From positions 165,744 through 229,743 of the forward strand of contig CAJQUW010017013.1 in the NCBI GenBank assembly GCA_907163375.1: 64,000 nt of DNA, read 5' to 3'. The position numbers were made by a program, and so were the translations under genes. Shown here in pieces: positions 22,584-33,028 of the stretch (positions within the stretch are counted from its first letter, which is position 1; each line of letters begins with the position of its first letter). The stretch is from Prostheceraeus crozeri (lineage: Eukaryota; Platyhelminthes; Polycladida; Euryleptidae). The notes under the pieces are model-generated. The model saw only the letters and a program-made list of their open reading frames with translations, was not told the DNA's origin and did not search any database.

Positions 22584-22770
22584 TCTTCTGTTGTACGCTG
22601 CATGAGATTGAATCTCTCACTGTCGAATTCTTGTTGTCAATAGCCAGTCTTTCACCCTCATCAGCTCAAACCGGCAAATAGAGATGAGGCCGAAACCTTT
22701 CTCGTGACATTGAATTATGGATTCATTCTGATGATACTTTTGAATTGCTTGTGCCGTCAACAAGTAGCCA

Positions 22771-22832
22771 ATTGGTGACCTAATTATTTATTATTCAATA
22801 TTGATTGAATAATGAATAATTAGGTCACCAAT
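22771..22832. repeat. Short palindrome, 29-bp arms
   Basis: ATTGGTGACCTAATTATTTA... reads inverted at 22,804-22,832 with one mismatch and a 4-base centre. It is 190 bp from the tRNA-Ser-like sequence. It could be a tiny foldback element or a cruciform-prone site. Confidence 0.9.
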
Positions 22833-24800
22833 GCACTTCATCCAACAATTTCTTTGCAACTGTTTCCTCAAGTGGACATTTTCATCAACCATGTCAAAAT
22901 GCAGATCATTGTTGATCCAATGCAACGATTACTGACTTGCAATGATTACATCAGGTTGCTGTGAAGTGGCTCCTCTTCTGATTCTCTGGGTATTATTACA
23001 TACAGTTCTGTCACATGCAACCTTTCTTCTTCCAGATATCTTTGAATTCATGATTATTAGAAAGTCTTCCTCTCATAGTCAGGCTTGCTGTCCAATTGGG
23101 CAGATGGCCATATTTCAGAAAGAGCTGAACTTTTATTTAGAATTTTGACACATGATAGGAGATATGCGCATCCAGTGCATATTCCAAATGATTGATAGGC
23201 TATGACACATGTCCATAGTTAAATTAAAGACGATAATTGTCGAAGCGCACATGCATACTTGTGAGCTCTGCCCAGTATACGAGCTCATATTTCGTCCAGT
23301 GAGAGTACTGTATCAGAGTCCAAATCAGCACTGCAAACACATTTTCTTTATTTGAATTAGGCTTACACATGCATGCCCCTACACCTGCCAAATGATTCTA
23401 ATTCATTTACAAATGATTAATTTACATTCTCTTTTAATTGTAAAATACTGTAGTAGAAACATGGAGGATGAAACCTTATCGGGATTAGGCTATTTTTTGG
23501 TGGCCCAACGGCAAGTCGGTCGATAGTCAAATTTCAGCGATCTCCTAAATTTGTTAGAATACAATTTTGGTCGTCTGGCAAACTGAAAATTAAAGTAAGC
23601 TGGCATGGGACCAACATCGTGCATGATGCTGGAGCGGACCAGACCGTGAGTCCAGCAGGATAAAAGGACCTTCCACGGCAGGACAACGGACAGCTCTTGC
23701 AGTTGAAGAGCATGCCTGGATGATGAGCTTGCCCCTCACTTTCATGTGCAATGTCAGTGGCGACGGTGAAATTATCGGATATCACCCGCTCAATCTGCGG
23801 TCAATGTTTCATTGAGAAAAGACAAACTTTGCATGTGCTAGGTACATTCCTGAGAAAATTTACAACAAACATGACATTTTCTGTGGGCCAAATCACAAAC
23901 CGATGTAATGATCTATCGAAACAGAATCGAATATGAATCCGTCAGAAATCAAAAGGGTTGCTTTGCCGATCTAGCGTATATCGTAGCATCGTTTGTCCAC
24001 GTGTCAATGTCCGAGAGACGTTTTGTTGGATAATCAGTTTGTCTGTTCTTTTACTGCATTTTAAGTCGAATAGAGATGCGATCTTTCTGGTTTTGCTAAA
24101 CAGACAAGTTTGAGGATTCTCAGCAATATCTTTTCTTGTACACTGTCTCATCTGAGCTATCTATAATGGACTGTGTGAAATACAATATTCTGAAGGATTG
24201 AGGAAAAAACATTCTCTGATTTCTGCAAAGGATTCAAAGGTGCCACCAATCTGTGAAGAGGGTATCAGATGCCAACATTGACATCAAAACATGTGTATTA
24301 TTCTAAGAGAAAGTATCGGGCAGAGAAATACGAAAATCTTGAAAATATCAAAGAGGTGACTTCGTGACCTCCTCCTGAATGGAGCATTTGTTGTATCGTG
24401 ATGATGATATCCAGATCCCCATTCATCTTGTACTAAGTCAGAGATGAGCATTCAAATGAAGTATCAAGACGACAGACTGCTTCAGACAGTTGTGAGTCAT
24501 GGGCAGTCGCTCACGCAAATCGTTTCAGCATCAAGCTAACAGTCAGAAAATGATTCGTAGATAAAGTTCGGATATTTGCGACAAAACTTTTTGACAAAAA
24601 GAAAGAGTAGATGAATGCGATTCTAATGACATCTCCCCCAACATCCTACAATGCCTGGAACGGCTGCAAATTGCACTTGAAAAAAAATATATTCATTTCG
24701 AAAAACTTGAATTTTGAAAATATTTCAAGAACATTTGAAACGTTTATAGCGAGTTAATGAGGGAGTGAATACCGGCATTGGAAAATGACACGCTAAACAT
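22833..24800. other. Intronic sequence, no gene recognised
   Basis: A minus-strand frame at 23,534-23,785 (84 codons, several cysteines) is the longest. I recognise no family in it, and no paired splice signals were established. Confidence 0.4.
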
Positions 24801-25050
24801 CGGGTGTCCCAAAAGTCGCGCAGAAATTTAAAAGGCTGTCATTTGCTTCAATTCAATCATATTCACATGCGATATTTTTTAAATGTACCTCAGATCGGGG
24901 AATTTGGTGTCGCACATTTGTTTTTATACTATCTAAACTTAATTGCCATTTCTTTGGCTCTGAGAATTTTATAGCTAAAACCATGTATATATCGATGGTA
25001 AAAAATACTGATTGCAAATTAATATTTTACTTAGCCAATAACGAAGCATA

Positions 25051-25267
25051 CACTCTAAACCAGCACCTCCTAATTCACACACTAAAGCAACACTATTCGT
25101 AACTAATAAAACAATCCTAAAGCAAAGCGTTTTAGGAGGCTAGCGCACTAGGGTTATTGTTCTCTTTAGTATGTCAACATTCTATTTCACGCAACCTCCT
25201 AAAGTTCTAGTGTGTGGCGCTTTAGGATGCAGATTTCTTCGATTTTACGAGGTGCTGGTTTACACTG
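25051..25267. mobile_element. Tc1/mariner-type MITE, 217 bp
   Basis: Termini CACTCTAAACCAGCACCTC and, inverted, CAGTGTAAACCAGCACCTC, directly flanked by TA on both sides (25,049-25,050 and 25,268-25,269). No coding capacity. It lies between the left TIR and the transposase C-terminus of the mariner-like element. Confidence 0.85.
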
Positions 25268-25354
25268 TACAATCAACAAAAGAAAAATCAAACTCTAATT
25301 TGCAAATGAATGTTCACCTAAGACATTGCTCAATTGCTTCTCCTCCACACTCGA

Positions 25355-25838
25355 TCACCACTTCCAACCTTGAGGAGATCGTGTCAATTCATCTGAGTCG
25401 ATGTTCTCAATCACCACCGTCATCCTCTCCTGTAGCTCGTTGAGGTTTCTTGGAGTGAAGCAGTGGTAGACGCGGTCTCTCACAGTACCCCAGAGGTAGA
25501 GGTCCAGCGATGAAAAATCTGGCGAGTGAGCTGGCCACCGGTTGGGATATTCTCTGAAGACAATGCGATCATCAGGGAATATTCGAGACAGGAAAGATCT
25601 TGCAACATTCGAAAAATATGGAGGCGCTTCATCTTGTTGGAAGATTCTGGAATTCATACGCCGTCTCCTTCTAAGTTATGGGATGACATGATCGCGAAGC
25701 ATACTGGCATAATTCTCTCCTGTAGCGGTTCCAGGAAATAAGAAAGGAGCTAGACGGTACACACACCGAACCGTGCATCTACTTTTGGAGCGTGGATGTC
25801 TTTTTCGATCACTTCCGCGATTCGGTGTTGCCAACGGC
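25355..25838 (-). pseudogene. mariner-like transposase, C-terminal DDE part
   Basis: Translation on the minus strand shows the second catalytic motif FQQDEAPPYF, then SFLSRIFPDDRIVF, then RWPAHSPDFSSLDLYLWGT with the third catalytic aspartate region, followed by RDRVYHCFTPRNLNEL. This is the usual C-terminal layout of IS630/mariner transposases. The upstream part (about 25,838-25,658: IEKDIHAPKVDARFG, PGTATGENYASML) needs frame changes to read. The N-terminal half lies beyond the Penelope-like insertion at 28,133-28,945. Confidence 0.88.
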
Positions 25839-26225
25839 TCAAATGCAAAGCAAATACGCAGGCCAATACTTTTTGCGCAATTTACTTGACATTGAGAATC
25901 AATCGATATTCAAACAAATCATGACGATAAATGTATCATATGGAACTAATCTATGCATTTCATTGCAACTTGTCTGATGTAAGTCAAGCTTTAATGATTT
26001 TACAGGAACACGAAAAAACATAACTTGAATCTAATTATGAACATAAAATTCATTCAATGAAAACTGAGAACAAATTGATCTGAGTGGCAGGCGATAACTT
26101 GTTACATGTATTTACACTACAAGTATTGAATATTTACTGTGGAATTTAGATCTTTCTCTATTGATAGGCTACATTACATGTAGTTGACCAAGCGGCGAGA
26201 GAGGTTAGTCAAGTTTCAAGTTTTG

Positions 26226-27730
26226 TCCAAAACCTGAACAAAAGTTATAAATTCTCTCGATAAATTTATTGGCCAAACGATAAGTTATGATACAAACTGA
26301 CAAGGCCTTCGGCGTCCAGCGCCTTCTCTCGGTCGATGTTAAGTGCTAAACGGCAGCCCGTGTGAAGGTTTATAAAGAGCTGAGTGATATTCAGAAGTGT
26401 GTCAAATGTGAGGTGATTGAAGTGTGATGACAGGTTGTATTGCGGTAGTTCATTTTCTATTGATTCTGGGCTGAAGCTGTGTGGTTGCTTTTGTTTCAGT
26501 AAATCTTGTGTCTCGAGTGTTATCGAGTTTAGCAATGAAACCGACCTGAAAATCCCCGATACATGCTCATACAAGGCACTGCTAATTGATTCATTATTAA
26601 TCGGTCTTTTGTGCTCATTTATACCCTCGTTATAAACTTGAGAGGGTTTTACCAATATAAAATTCGTTGCAACGTTGGCATGTGCACTTAAACACTGCGA
26701 ACTGATCATTACGGGAATATTTGATTAATTGCGAACAAATGTCACAGTCACAATTATTTCTATATTTTTTATTATTAATATACTTAGCTGACTGTTTGCC
26801 ATAATCACTAGCAATTTTAATGGGCAAATCATACTTTTTAATGGCTTTATTTATCAACTTATTGCATTTGTCGCTAATGTATGGTACTTTAAGTGTACTC
26901 CTATCAGTAGTATTATTTTTGTTTTTACTTTTCTTGTTTTCTTTTTTCGCTTACAATCACTCTCCTTGTAGCCGTTTTCTTTTGGTATCATAGACAAAGT
27001 TGTTGAACTCTCTTTAGTTGTAGAGTCATCGCTACAGCGCTTTTCCATACTAGATATCCTATTTCTAATGAAGTTAGTCTTAACATGCGTTGGGAACGAT
27101 GGAATCCTTTCTAAGAGTGATGTTAGAATGACCAGACTTATGGTGCCGAGAGTATTTGATTCGTTGGTCAACAATTTTTATTTTTAGATTTAGGAACGGT
27201 AGCCATTCCTCAGGCTGATGAACTTCTATTGTACATTTCATGTTTTAATTAATAGAATTAAAAGTCTCCAACACGTATTCAAATAAAGTCTCGTTAAAAT
27301 CTATGGGAACAAAGATGTTATCATCTATGTATCGCTGGGATATTAATGGAGAAAAATTTAGTTTATCTAAAGCATTGGTTTCTATGTGGCTCATAAAAAT
27401 ACCCGCGAACGCTGGTGCAAAATGAGCACCCATGGGAACTCCACGTATTTGTTTATAAACTTTATCCTCATAGTTAATTTCGTGGTTGTAAGAGATAAAT
27501 TTGCTGGGATAAAGTTTCACGACATCTATAACGCTATCGGGATAAGATTTGCTATTTGGCAAATGAGATTTGATTTGTGGAAGGAGATTAATTAGAATAC
27601 TAGTTCGGAGTGGTCCGGGCAGAGGCAATCGGGTGTATCAGTTTGCATCATAACTTATCGTTTATTTGGCCACCAAACTTGTCGACAGAATTTATAACTT
27701 TTGTTCCGCTTTTGGAAAAACGTGATACAT
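26226..27730 (-). mobile_element. Penelope-like retroelement, 5'-truncated and broken
   Basis: Minus-strand parts: a reverse transcriptase segment at 27,628-27,245 with RGVPMGAHFAPAFAGIFM and YIDDNIFV, a linker, a segment at about 26,857-26,630 with two CxxC-type cysteine groups and FYIGKT (the GIY-YIG endonuclease start), and a C-terminal tail at 26,266-26,709. The element is bounded by inverted repeats of about 75 bp (AACAAAAGTTATAAATTC and GATAAGTTATGAT at 26,238-26,290, inverted at 27,650-27,715), matching the inverted pseudo-LTRs known in Penelope-like elements. The RT core is only partly present and the frames are broken in several places. It is inserted in the mariner-like transposase gene. 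Confidence 0.82.
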
Positions 27731-28132
27731 TACACGCATAAATCGAAAAATATAGCAATGCCGGAGTTGTTTTGAATTCCTTAGTCTCCTTCGCGAGCAC
27801 ATATTATACCAGATACACAGTACTTTTTGGTGAACAAACTGTAAATGTATTTGTAGCTATATGACAAAAATGCGTATGTAACTATTAAACAAAACTAAAT
27901 ATTTCAGTTACCCATGGTTCATAAAAACCTGATAATGAAAGCGACATAATTGGCATTATGACAAAAAACACATTTTCCAGATTAAAATATAATCAATTTG
28001 TAATAATATTGCAATTTTCATTTTTAAAAAGGTGTATCGTCAAAAAAATACGTAGAAGAAAAAACGCGCACCATTTTTACGCAAATCGTAAGAAAAATAC
28101 GCACTGCGTACTTTACGCAGCTGTTGTCAACA

Positions 28133-28945
28133 CTGCCGCGCTTTCTCCGATCACCAAACGATACAATTGTGGCGATTCACATGGCCCACCATTGATGGCT
28201 CATCAGCCCACATGACTCGACTCGAGATCAAGGGCACCTAACAGGAGGAACCGTGCGAAATCAATACGCTTTTCCTCATCATCATCTGTGAGTGCCTGGT
28301 TAGTTTGCAGTCTGTATGAGTAAAGGCACAATCTGTATCGTAGGATCCGTTGAACACTGGTTTTAGGAACACCTGTTCTCCGAGAAACCGAACGACAACT
28401 GGCAGCTCCAAATTGTGGATTTCACTGTTGCGTTTCCAGTTCATCCCTTCGCCATTCTCCCCTTTCATCCTCGAGACTGGGTCTACCCGATCGAGGCTTA
28501 TCTGCTGCTGATCCAGGCTATCTAAACCGCTGAATTAAGCGTGAGATAGCAGAAACGCTAAAAGGGTCGCCATGATGACCATCAGCTATTTTGTAAGCGC
28601 GCAGCGCCGCTGAAAAGGACTTGCCGTTGATGACATAGAAATTGACAACAATAAAACCTCTAGAATGGAAATTAAGCTTCATGCAATGCACAATAACGGC
28701 ACATAAATCGCACGCATTTTCACTTAGATGCACCTGCCAACGTCTGTATCATTGGGTTAGAATCAGTCACATGAGTAAATCGAAGCTTTTAATTGGTTCT
28801 TCATGCCCCAACTTTGTTCCCCCGGATGTGCCGCGACCTTGAGTCAATTTCCATTCTAGCGAACTTCAGATAAACAGTTTATTTCTATGGTTGATGAAGA
28901 GAAGCTGAACAAATTCAATGCGTGTTTCGAAATCCATGCCTAGTG
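28133..28945 (-). pseudogene. mariner-like transposase, N-terminal part
   Basis: The start was chosen at an ATG near 28,945 (MDFETRIEFVQLLFINGKS). Reading resumes beyond the MITE (28,634-28,889) with FSAALRAYKIADGHHGDPFS and VSAISRLI, the usual helix-turn-helix start of these enzymes. Further on, ADEPSMVGHVNRHNCIVW (about 28,215-28,155) holds the first catalytic aspartate block, immediately followed by a TGA. The middle section at 28,430-28,240 needs frame changes. The gene is then cut by the Penelope-like insertion and its C-terminus is at 25,355-25,838. Confidence 0.8.
28634..28889 (+). mobile_element. hAT-like MITE, CATAGAAAT family, copy 2 (complete)
   Basis: 256 bp, termini CATAGAAATTGAC and TTTATTTCTATG, with an exact 8-bp duplication GTTGATGA at 28,626-28,633 and 28,890-28,897. 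Inner inverted blocks CTAGAATGGAAATT / AATTTCCATTCTAG. This is the best copy for defining the family. It is inserted in codon territory of the mariner-like transposase. Confidence 0.95.
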
Positions 28946-29008
28946 TAAAGATTCATTGAATGTTCAAGGTCTCTACATGACTCTCGTGTGAATAAAATTC
29001 ACATCCAA

Positions 29009-29265
29009 CATAGATAGATTGTTGTTTATCTGAAGTTGACTAGAATGGAAATTGACTCAAGGTCGCGGCACATCCGGGGGAACTAAGTTGGGGCATGAAC
29101 CACCAATGAAAAGCTTAGAATCGCGCATGTGACTGATACTAACCCAATGATGCAGACGTTGGCAAGTGTATCTAAGTGAAAATGCGTGCGAATTTTGTGC
29201 CACTATTGTGTATTGCATGAAGCTTTACTTCCATTCTAGAGGTTTTATTGTTATCAGTTTCTATG
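29009..29265 (-). mobile_element. hAT-like MITE, CATAGAAAT family, copy 3
   Basis: Reverse orientation relative to copy 2, about 257 bp, visibly more diverged than copies 1 and 2. Starts CATAGATAG and ends TTTCTATG. No clear 8-bp duplication remains. It lies between the mariner-like transposase start and the right TIR. Confidence 0.88.
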
Positions 29266-29512
29266 CATCACGTAACGATAACTGTCAAACAGTCAAACGT
29301 GGTGCATCAAATTCCCCGATCTGAGGTACATTTAAAAAAATCACATGTGAATATGATTGAATTGAAGCAAATGATGACCTTTTAAAGTTTTGCGCGACTT
29401 TTGGGACACCCGGTCTGTTGTTTTCATTCGATAAATTACACTAAGAAAGCAATTTTTTCAAAACATTGTTTGGAAATCATGTTAATAGATTAAAATCATT
29501 ATATTCCAAAAA

Positions 29513-30055
29513 CAATTCGACGCACGGTTACAACGGAATCAGCAAATACTCTAAAGCTGTTTAAACAGAAAAAAGATTTCCCCGTTCTGGCCGCTTCAGT
29601 TGTATCCTTGTCGAAGTTGTATCAATGACACTGTATAGATAATACTACAAAATTCAAGTTGTTTTTCATAGTCAAGATATCTCCTTCACACAGCTGCTAA
29701 ACGTTAACATTTTTGAAGCCTGAAAATTGATTGACTTAAAATGAAATCGATAATTCAGTAAGTGGAATTCTTCCTTTGTGATAATTAATTGTTCATTGTT
29801 TGAGCTTCTCATATCCTCTGATTCGGCCATTTAACGTGTAAACGCATCCCTGTTGTACACTTTTGCAATATCCAATTTACATTTTGTTATTTTCTTATGT
29901 CTCTCTCTGCAAAGTTTAACTGTGACTCGGTTTGCATTGGTGAAACGCTAAGAAATGGCAAGATTAGAGGTGAAGAACAACTAAAGCGGCCAGACCGGTG
30001 AAATAATTATCATGTTTGATTTTTTCCAATTCCGTTACAACCGCGCAAGGAATTG
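29513..30055. mobile_element. Unclassified MITE, about 543 bp
   Basis: Terminal inverted repeats of about 75-95 bp. The left begins CAATTCGACGCACGGTTACA; the right, inverted, reads CAATTCCTTGCGCGGTTGTA. Both arms contain a GCGGCCAGA block (29,589-29,600 and 29,988-29,996). No transposase and no certain target duplication. Confidence 0.7.
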
Positions 30056-30516
30056 GTTTTAGAATTTATAAACGCAATTTTAACTTCAAATACAGAGAAT
30101 TATTTCAGTGTAAGACACCGACTCCCGGTTTCTCGATTCGTTTCAGAGCCAAATGTGTGGATTTCAGAAAACTATGAAGATATGACTGAGAGTTCAGGAT
30201 TAATCATGGAATGTCATTGCGTAAGCAGCTCTCCAGATTATCTAGTATTCTCCTAACTTCCAAGTAATAAGCTGGGAAATGTAAACGTGAGAATAACAAA
30301 GGATTGAAGAGATACAGGAAATTATGTCATGAAAAAAATTATCACGTCAAATGATGATGATGCTACAATCTCTGCTACGTTTCTTCATCTCCAATAAGTA
30401 ATGAACTGAAAGTCATTTTCATTGAACTAAAAATTCTCGTAAATAGTGTAGTAACCAGAAGCGCTCCATGAAGTAATCAAATTATTGAATATTCATACTG
30501 CTATGCTTATGTTTAT
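30056..30516. other. Intronic sequence, no gene recognised
   Basis: I see nothing supportable here. Confidence 0.45.
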
Positions 30517-32335
30517 AGGACTACTTCCAGCACTGCACCATAATCCTGTCCCTGACCCACTCCAGGCCAGCATTGCACCACAATCATGCCCCCGACCCAT
30601 TCCAGCCCAGCATTACACCACAATCATGTCCCTGACCCACTCCAGGCCAGCATTGCACCACAATCATGCCCCCGACCCATTCCAGGCCAGCATTACACCA
30701 CAATCATGTCCCTGACCTACTCCAGGCCAGCTTTACACCACAATCTTGTCCCTGACCCACTCCAGGCCAGCACTGCACTATAATCCTGTCCCTGACCCAT
30801 TCCAGGCCAGCATTACACCAAAATCACGTCCCTGACCCATTCCAGGCCAGCATTACACCACAATCATGTCCCTGACCCACTCCAGGCCAGCATTGCACCA
30901 AAATCTTGTCCCTGACCCATTCCAGGCTAGCATTACACCAAAATCACGTCCCTGACCCATTCCAGGCCAGCATTACACCACAATCATGTCCCTGACCCAC
31001 TCCAGGCCAGCATTACACCACAATCATGTCCCTGACCCATTCCAGGCCAGCATTACACCACAATCACGTCCCTGACCCATTCCAGGCCAGCATTACACCA
31101 CAATCACGTCCCTGACCCATTCCAGGCCAGCACTGCACCACAATCATGTCCCTGACCCACTCCAGGCCAGCACTGCACCACAATCATGTCCCTGACCCAC
31201 TCCAGGCCAGTATTGCACCACAATCATGTCCCTGACCTACTCCAGGCCAGCATTACACCACAATCATGTCCCTGACCCACTCCAGGCCAGCATTACACCA
31301 CAATCATGTCCCTGACCCATTCCAGGCCAGCATTACACCACAATCATGTCCCTGACCCACTCCAGGCCAGCATTACACCAAAATCACGTCCCTGACCCAT
31401 TCCAGGCTAGCATTACACCACAATCACGTCCCTGACCCATTCCAGGCCAGCATTACACCAAAATCACGTCCCTGACCCATTCCAGGCCAGCATTGCACCA
31501 CAATCATGTCCCTGACCCATTCCAGGCCAGCATTGCACCATAATCTTGTCCCTGACCCACTCCAGGCCAGCATAGCACCATAATCCTGTCCCTGGCCCAC
31601 TCCAGGCCAGCATTGCACCATAATCTTGTCCCTGACCCACTCCAGGCCAGCATAGCACCACAATCATGTCCCTGACCCATTCCAGGCCAGCATTACACCA
31701 AAATCATGTCCCCGACCCATTCCAGGCCAGTATTGCACCACAATCTTGTTCCTGACCCACTCCAGGCCAGCATTGCACCACAATCATGTCCCTGACCCAC
31801 TCCAGGCCAGCACTGCACCATAATCATGTCCCTGACCCACTCCAGGCCAGCATTGCACCACAATCATGTTCCTGACCCACTATAGGCCAGCATTGCACCA
31901 TAATCTTGTCCCTGACCCACTCCAGGCCAGCATTGCACCATAATCATGTCCCTGACCCATTCCAGGCCAGCATTACACCACAATCATGTCCCTGACCCAT
32001 TCCAGGCCAGCATTACACCACAATCATGTCCCTGACCCATTCCAGGCCAGCATTGCACCACAATCATGTCCCTGACCCATTCCAGGCCAGCATTGCACCA
32101 CAATCATGTCCCTGACCTATTCCAGGCCAGGATTGGAACACAGTCCTGTCCTTGACCTATTTTGACTTTGACCCTGTCCTTGCCAGCAATGGATCGTAGT
32201 TTTATCCACCGATTCACAGCATGCCAGCATTGGCCATGCCTTTGTCCCTGGACCACTCAAAGTCAACACTGGACCGTCGTCTTGTCCCCTGCTCACACCA
32301 GGCGAATGGTGACTTGTAATTTTATCCCTAGCCCA
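30517..32335. repeat. Minisatellite, 40-bp unit, about 40 copies
   Basis: Consensus parts: CATTACACCACAATCATGTC then CCTGACCCACTCCAGGCCAG. Units are nearly all exactly 40 bp and differ by point changes (CAT/CAC, TTA/TTG, ATCATG/ATCTTG/ATCACG). Beyond about 32,140 the units decay gradually to about 32,335, which is typical of an old array edge. It lies in the ENKD1 intron. Confidence 0.95.
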
Positions 32336-32941
32336 CCTTTGCTTTCTAAGTTACCTCTGTTAGATGATGTTGATTTGCCTGACCATTTCTCACACATTAA
32401 TACAGTTGAGACGAGAGAGAAGTAATTATCACGTGAACTAATCTGCTCAATGCATAGAAGAGATTTTTTCTCATCAGTAGGAATTCTGCAGCATGGAAGC
32501 AATCTTGTTGAAGCAAGTCAATCCAGAATAAGAAATATTCTGTTGTCAACACCTTCTATGCGACTGACAATTCATCAACAAGTCAGGCTATTGAAATGAC
32601 AACACATTTTTTAGGATGACAACGGTTGAAATTGACAAGTATGTCAGAAATTATGACGAAATCAGGATGCTGAATACCAGTTCAGGTCAGTGGCCGCGGC
32701 CAGAGATTGAAAATGATTGATTCACCTTCAAATAAGATTTCATTGATTCTAATTGACACCTCGATAACATGACAACTGAAGATCTCATCCTAAAATGATC
32801 TTATTTGTCTCCGTGCATGTAGTGACTATTGCAGCAGTCTATTGCCGGCTATATAGTAATATAGTATATAGTATATAGCTATATAGTATATAGTAAGCAG
32901 ACTATTGCCGGCGCGGGAGATGATATTTACTCCAATGCAGT

Positions 32942-33028
32942 CATAGAAATTAATAATACCATAGAAAGTCCTAGAATGGAAATTGCATGAAAATTATGGC
33001 ACACGCCGGGGGAACTTAGTTGGGGCAA
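32942..33028 (+). mobile_element. Fragment of the CATAGAAAT-family MITE
   Basis: CATAGAAATTAATAATACCA, CCTAGAATGGAAATTGCATG and GGGGGAACTTAGTTGGGGCA match the left and right parts of the family with the middle missing. It is a short internal-deletion relic. Confidence 0.65.

Larger units (their letters stand above)
24801..29412 (-). mobile_element. mariner/IS630-like DNA transposon with nested insertions
   Basis: Long terminal inverted repeats of about 110 bp (24,801-24,910 and 29,285-29,412) begin with the common mariner-type end GGGTGTCCCAAAAGT and are roughly 90% identical. Transposase pieces lie on the minus strand at 28,945-28,133 and 25,838-25,355. Nested inside are a TA-flanked MITE (25,051-25,267), a Penelope-like element (26,226-27,730) and two 8-bp-duplication MITEs (28,634-28,889 and 29,009-29,265). 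I see no clean TA duplication at the outer ends. Inactive. Confidence 0.87.

Noticed and set aside
23534-23785. Cys-containing minus-strand frame considered as another ENKD1 exon
   Set aside because: The sequence does not resemble any ENKD1 region, and the two recognised exons already join in frame without it.
30485-32100. Minisatellites considered as CRISPR arrays
   Set aside because: The repeats are directly adjacent, with no unique spacers and no cas-like genes, and the genome is eukaryotic.
32830-32895. TATAG-rich stretch considered as a promoter or origin
   Set aside because: It is a short TATAG microsatellite between two copies of CTATTGCCGGC, best explained as local slippage.
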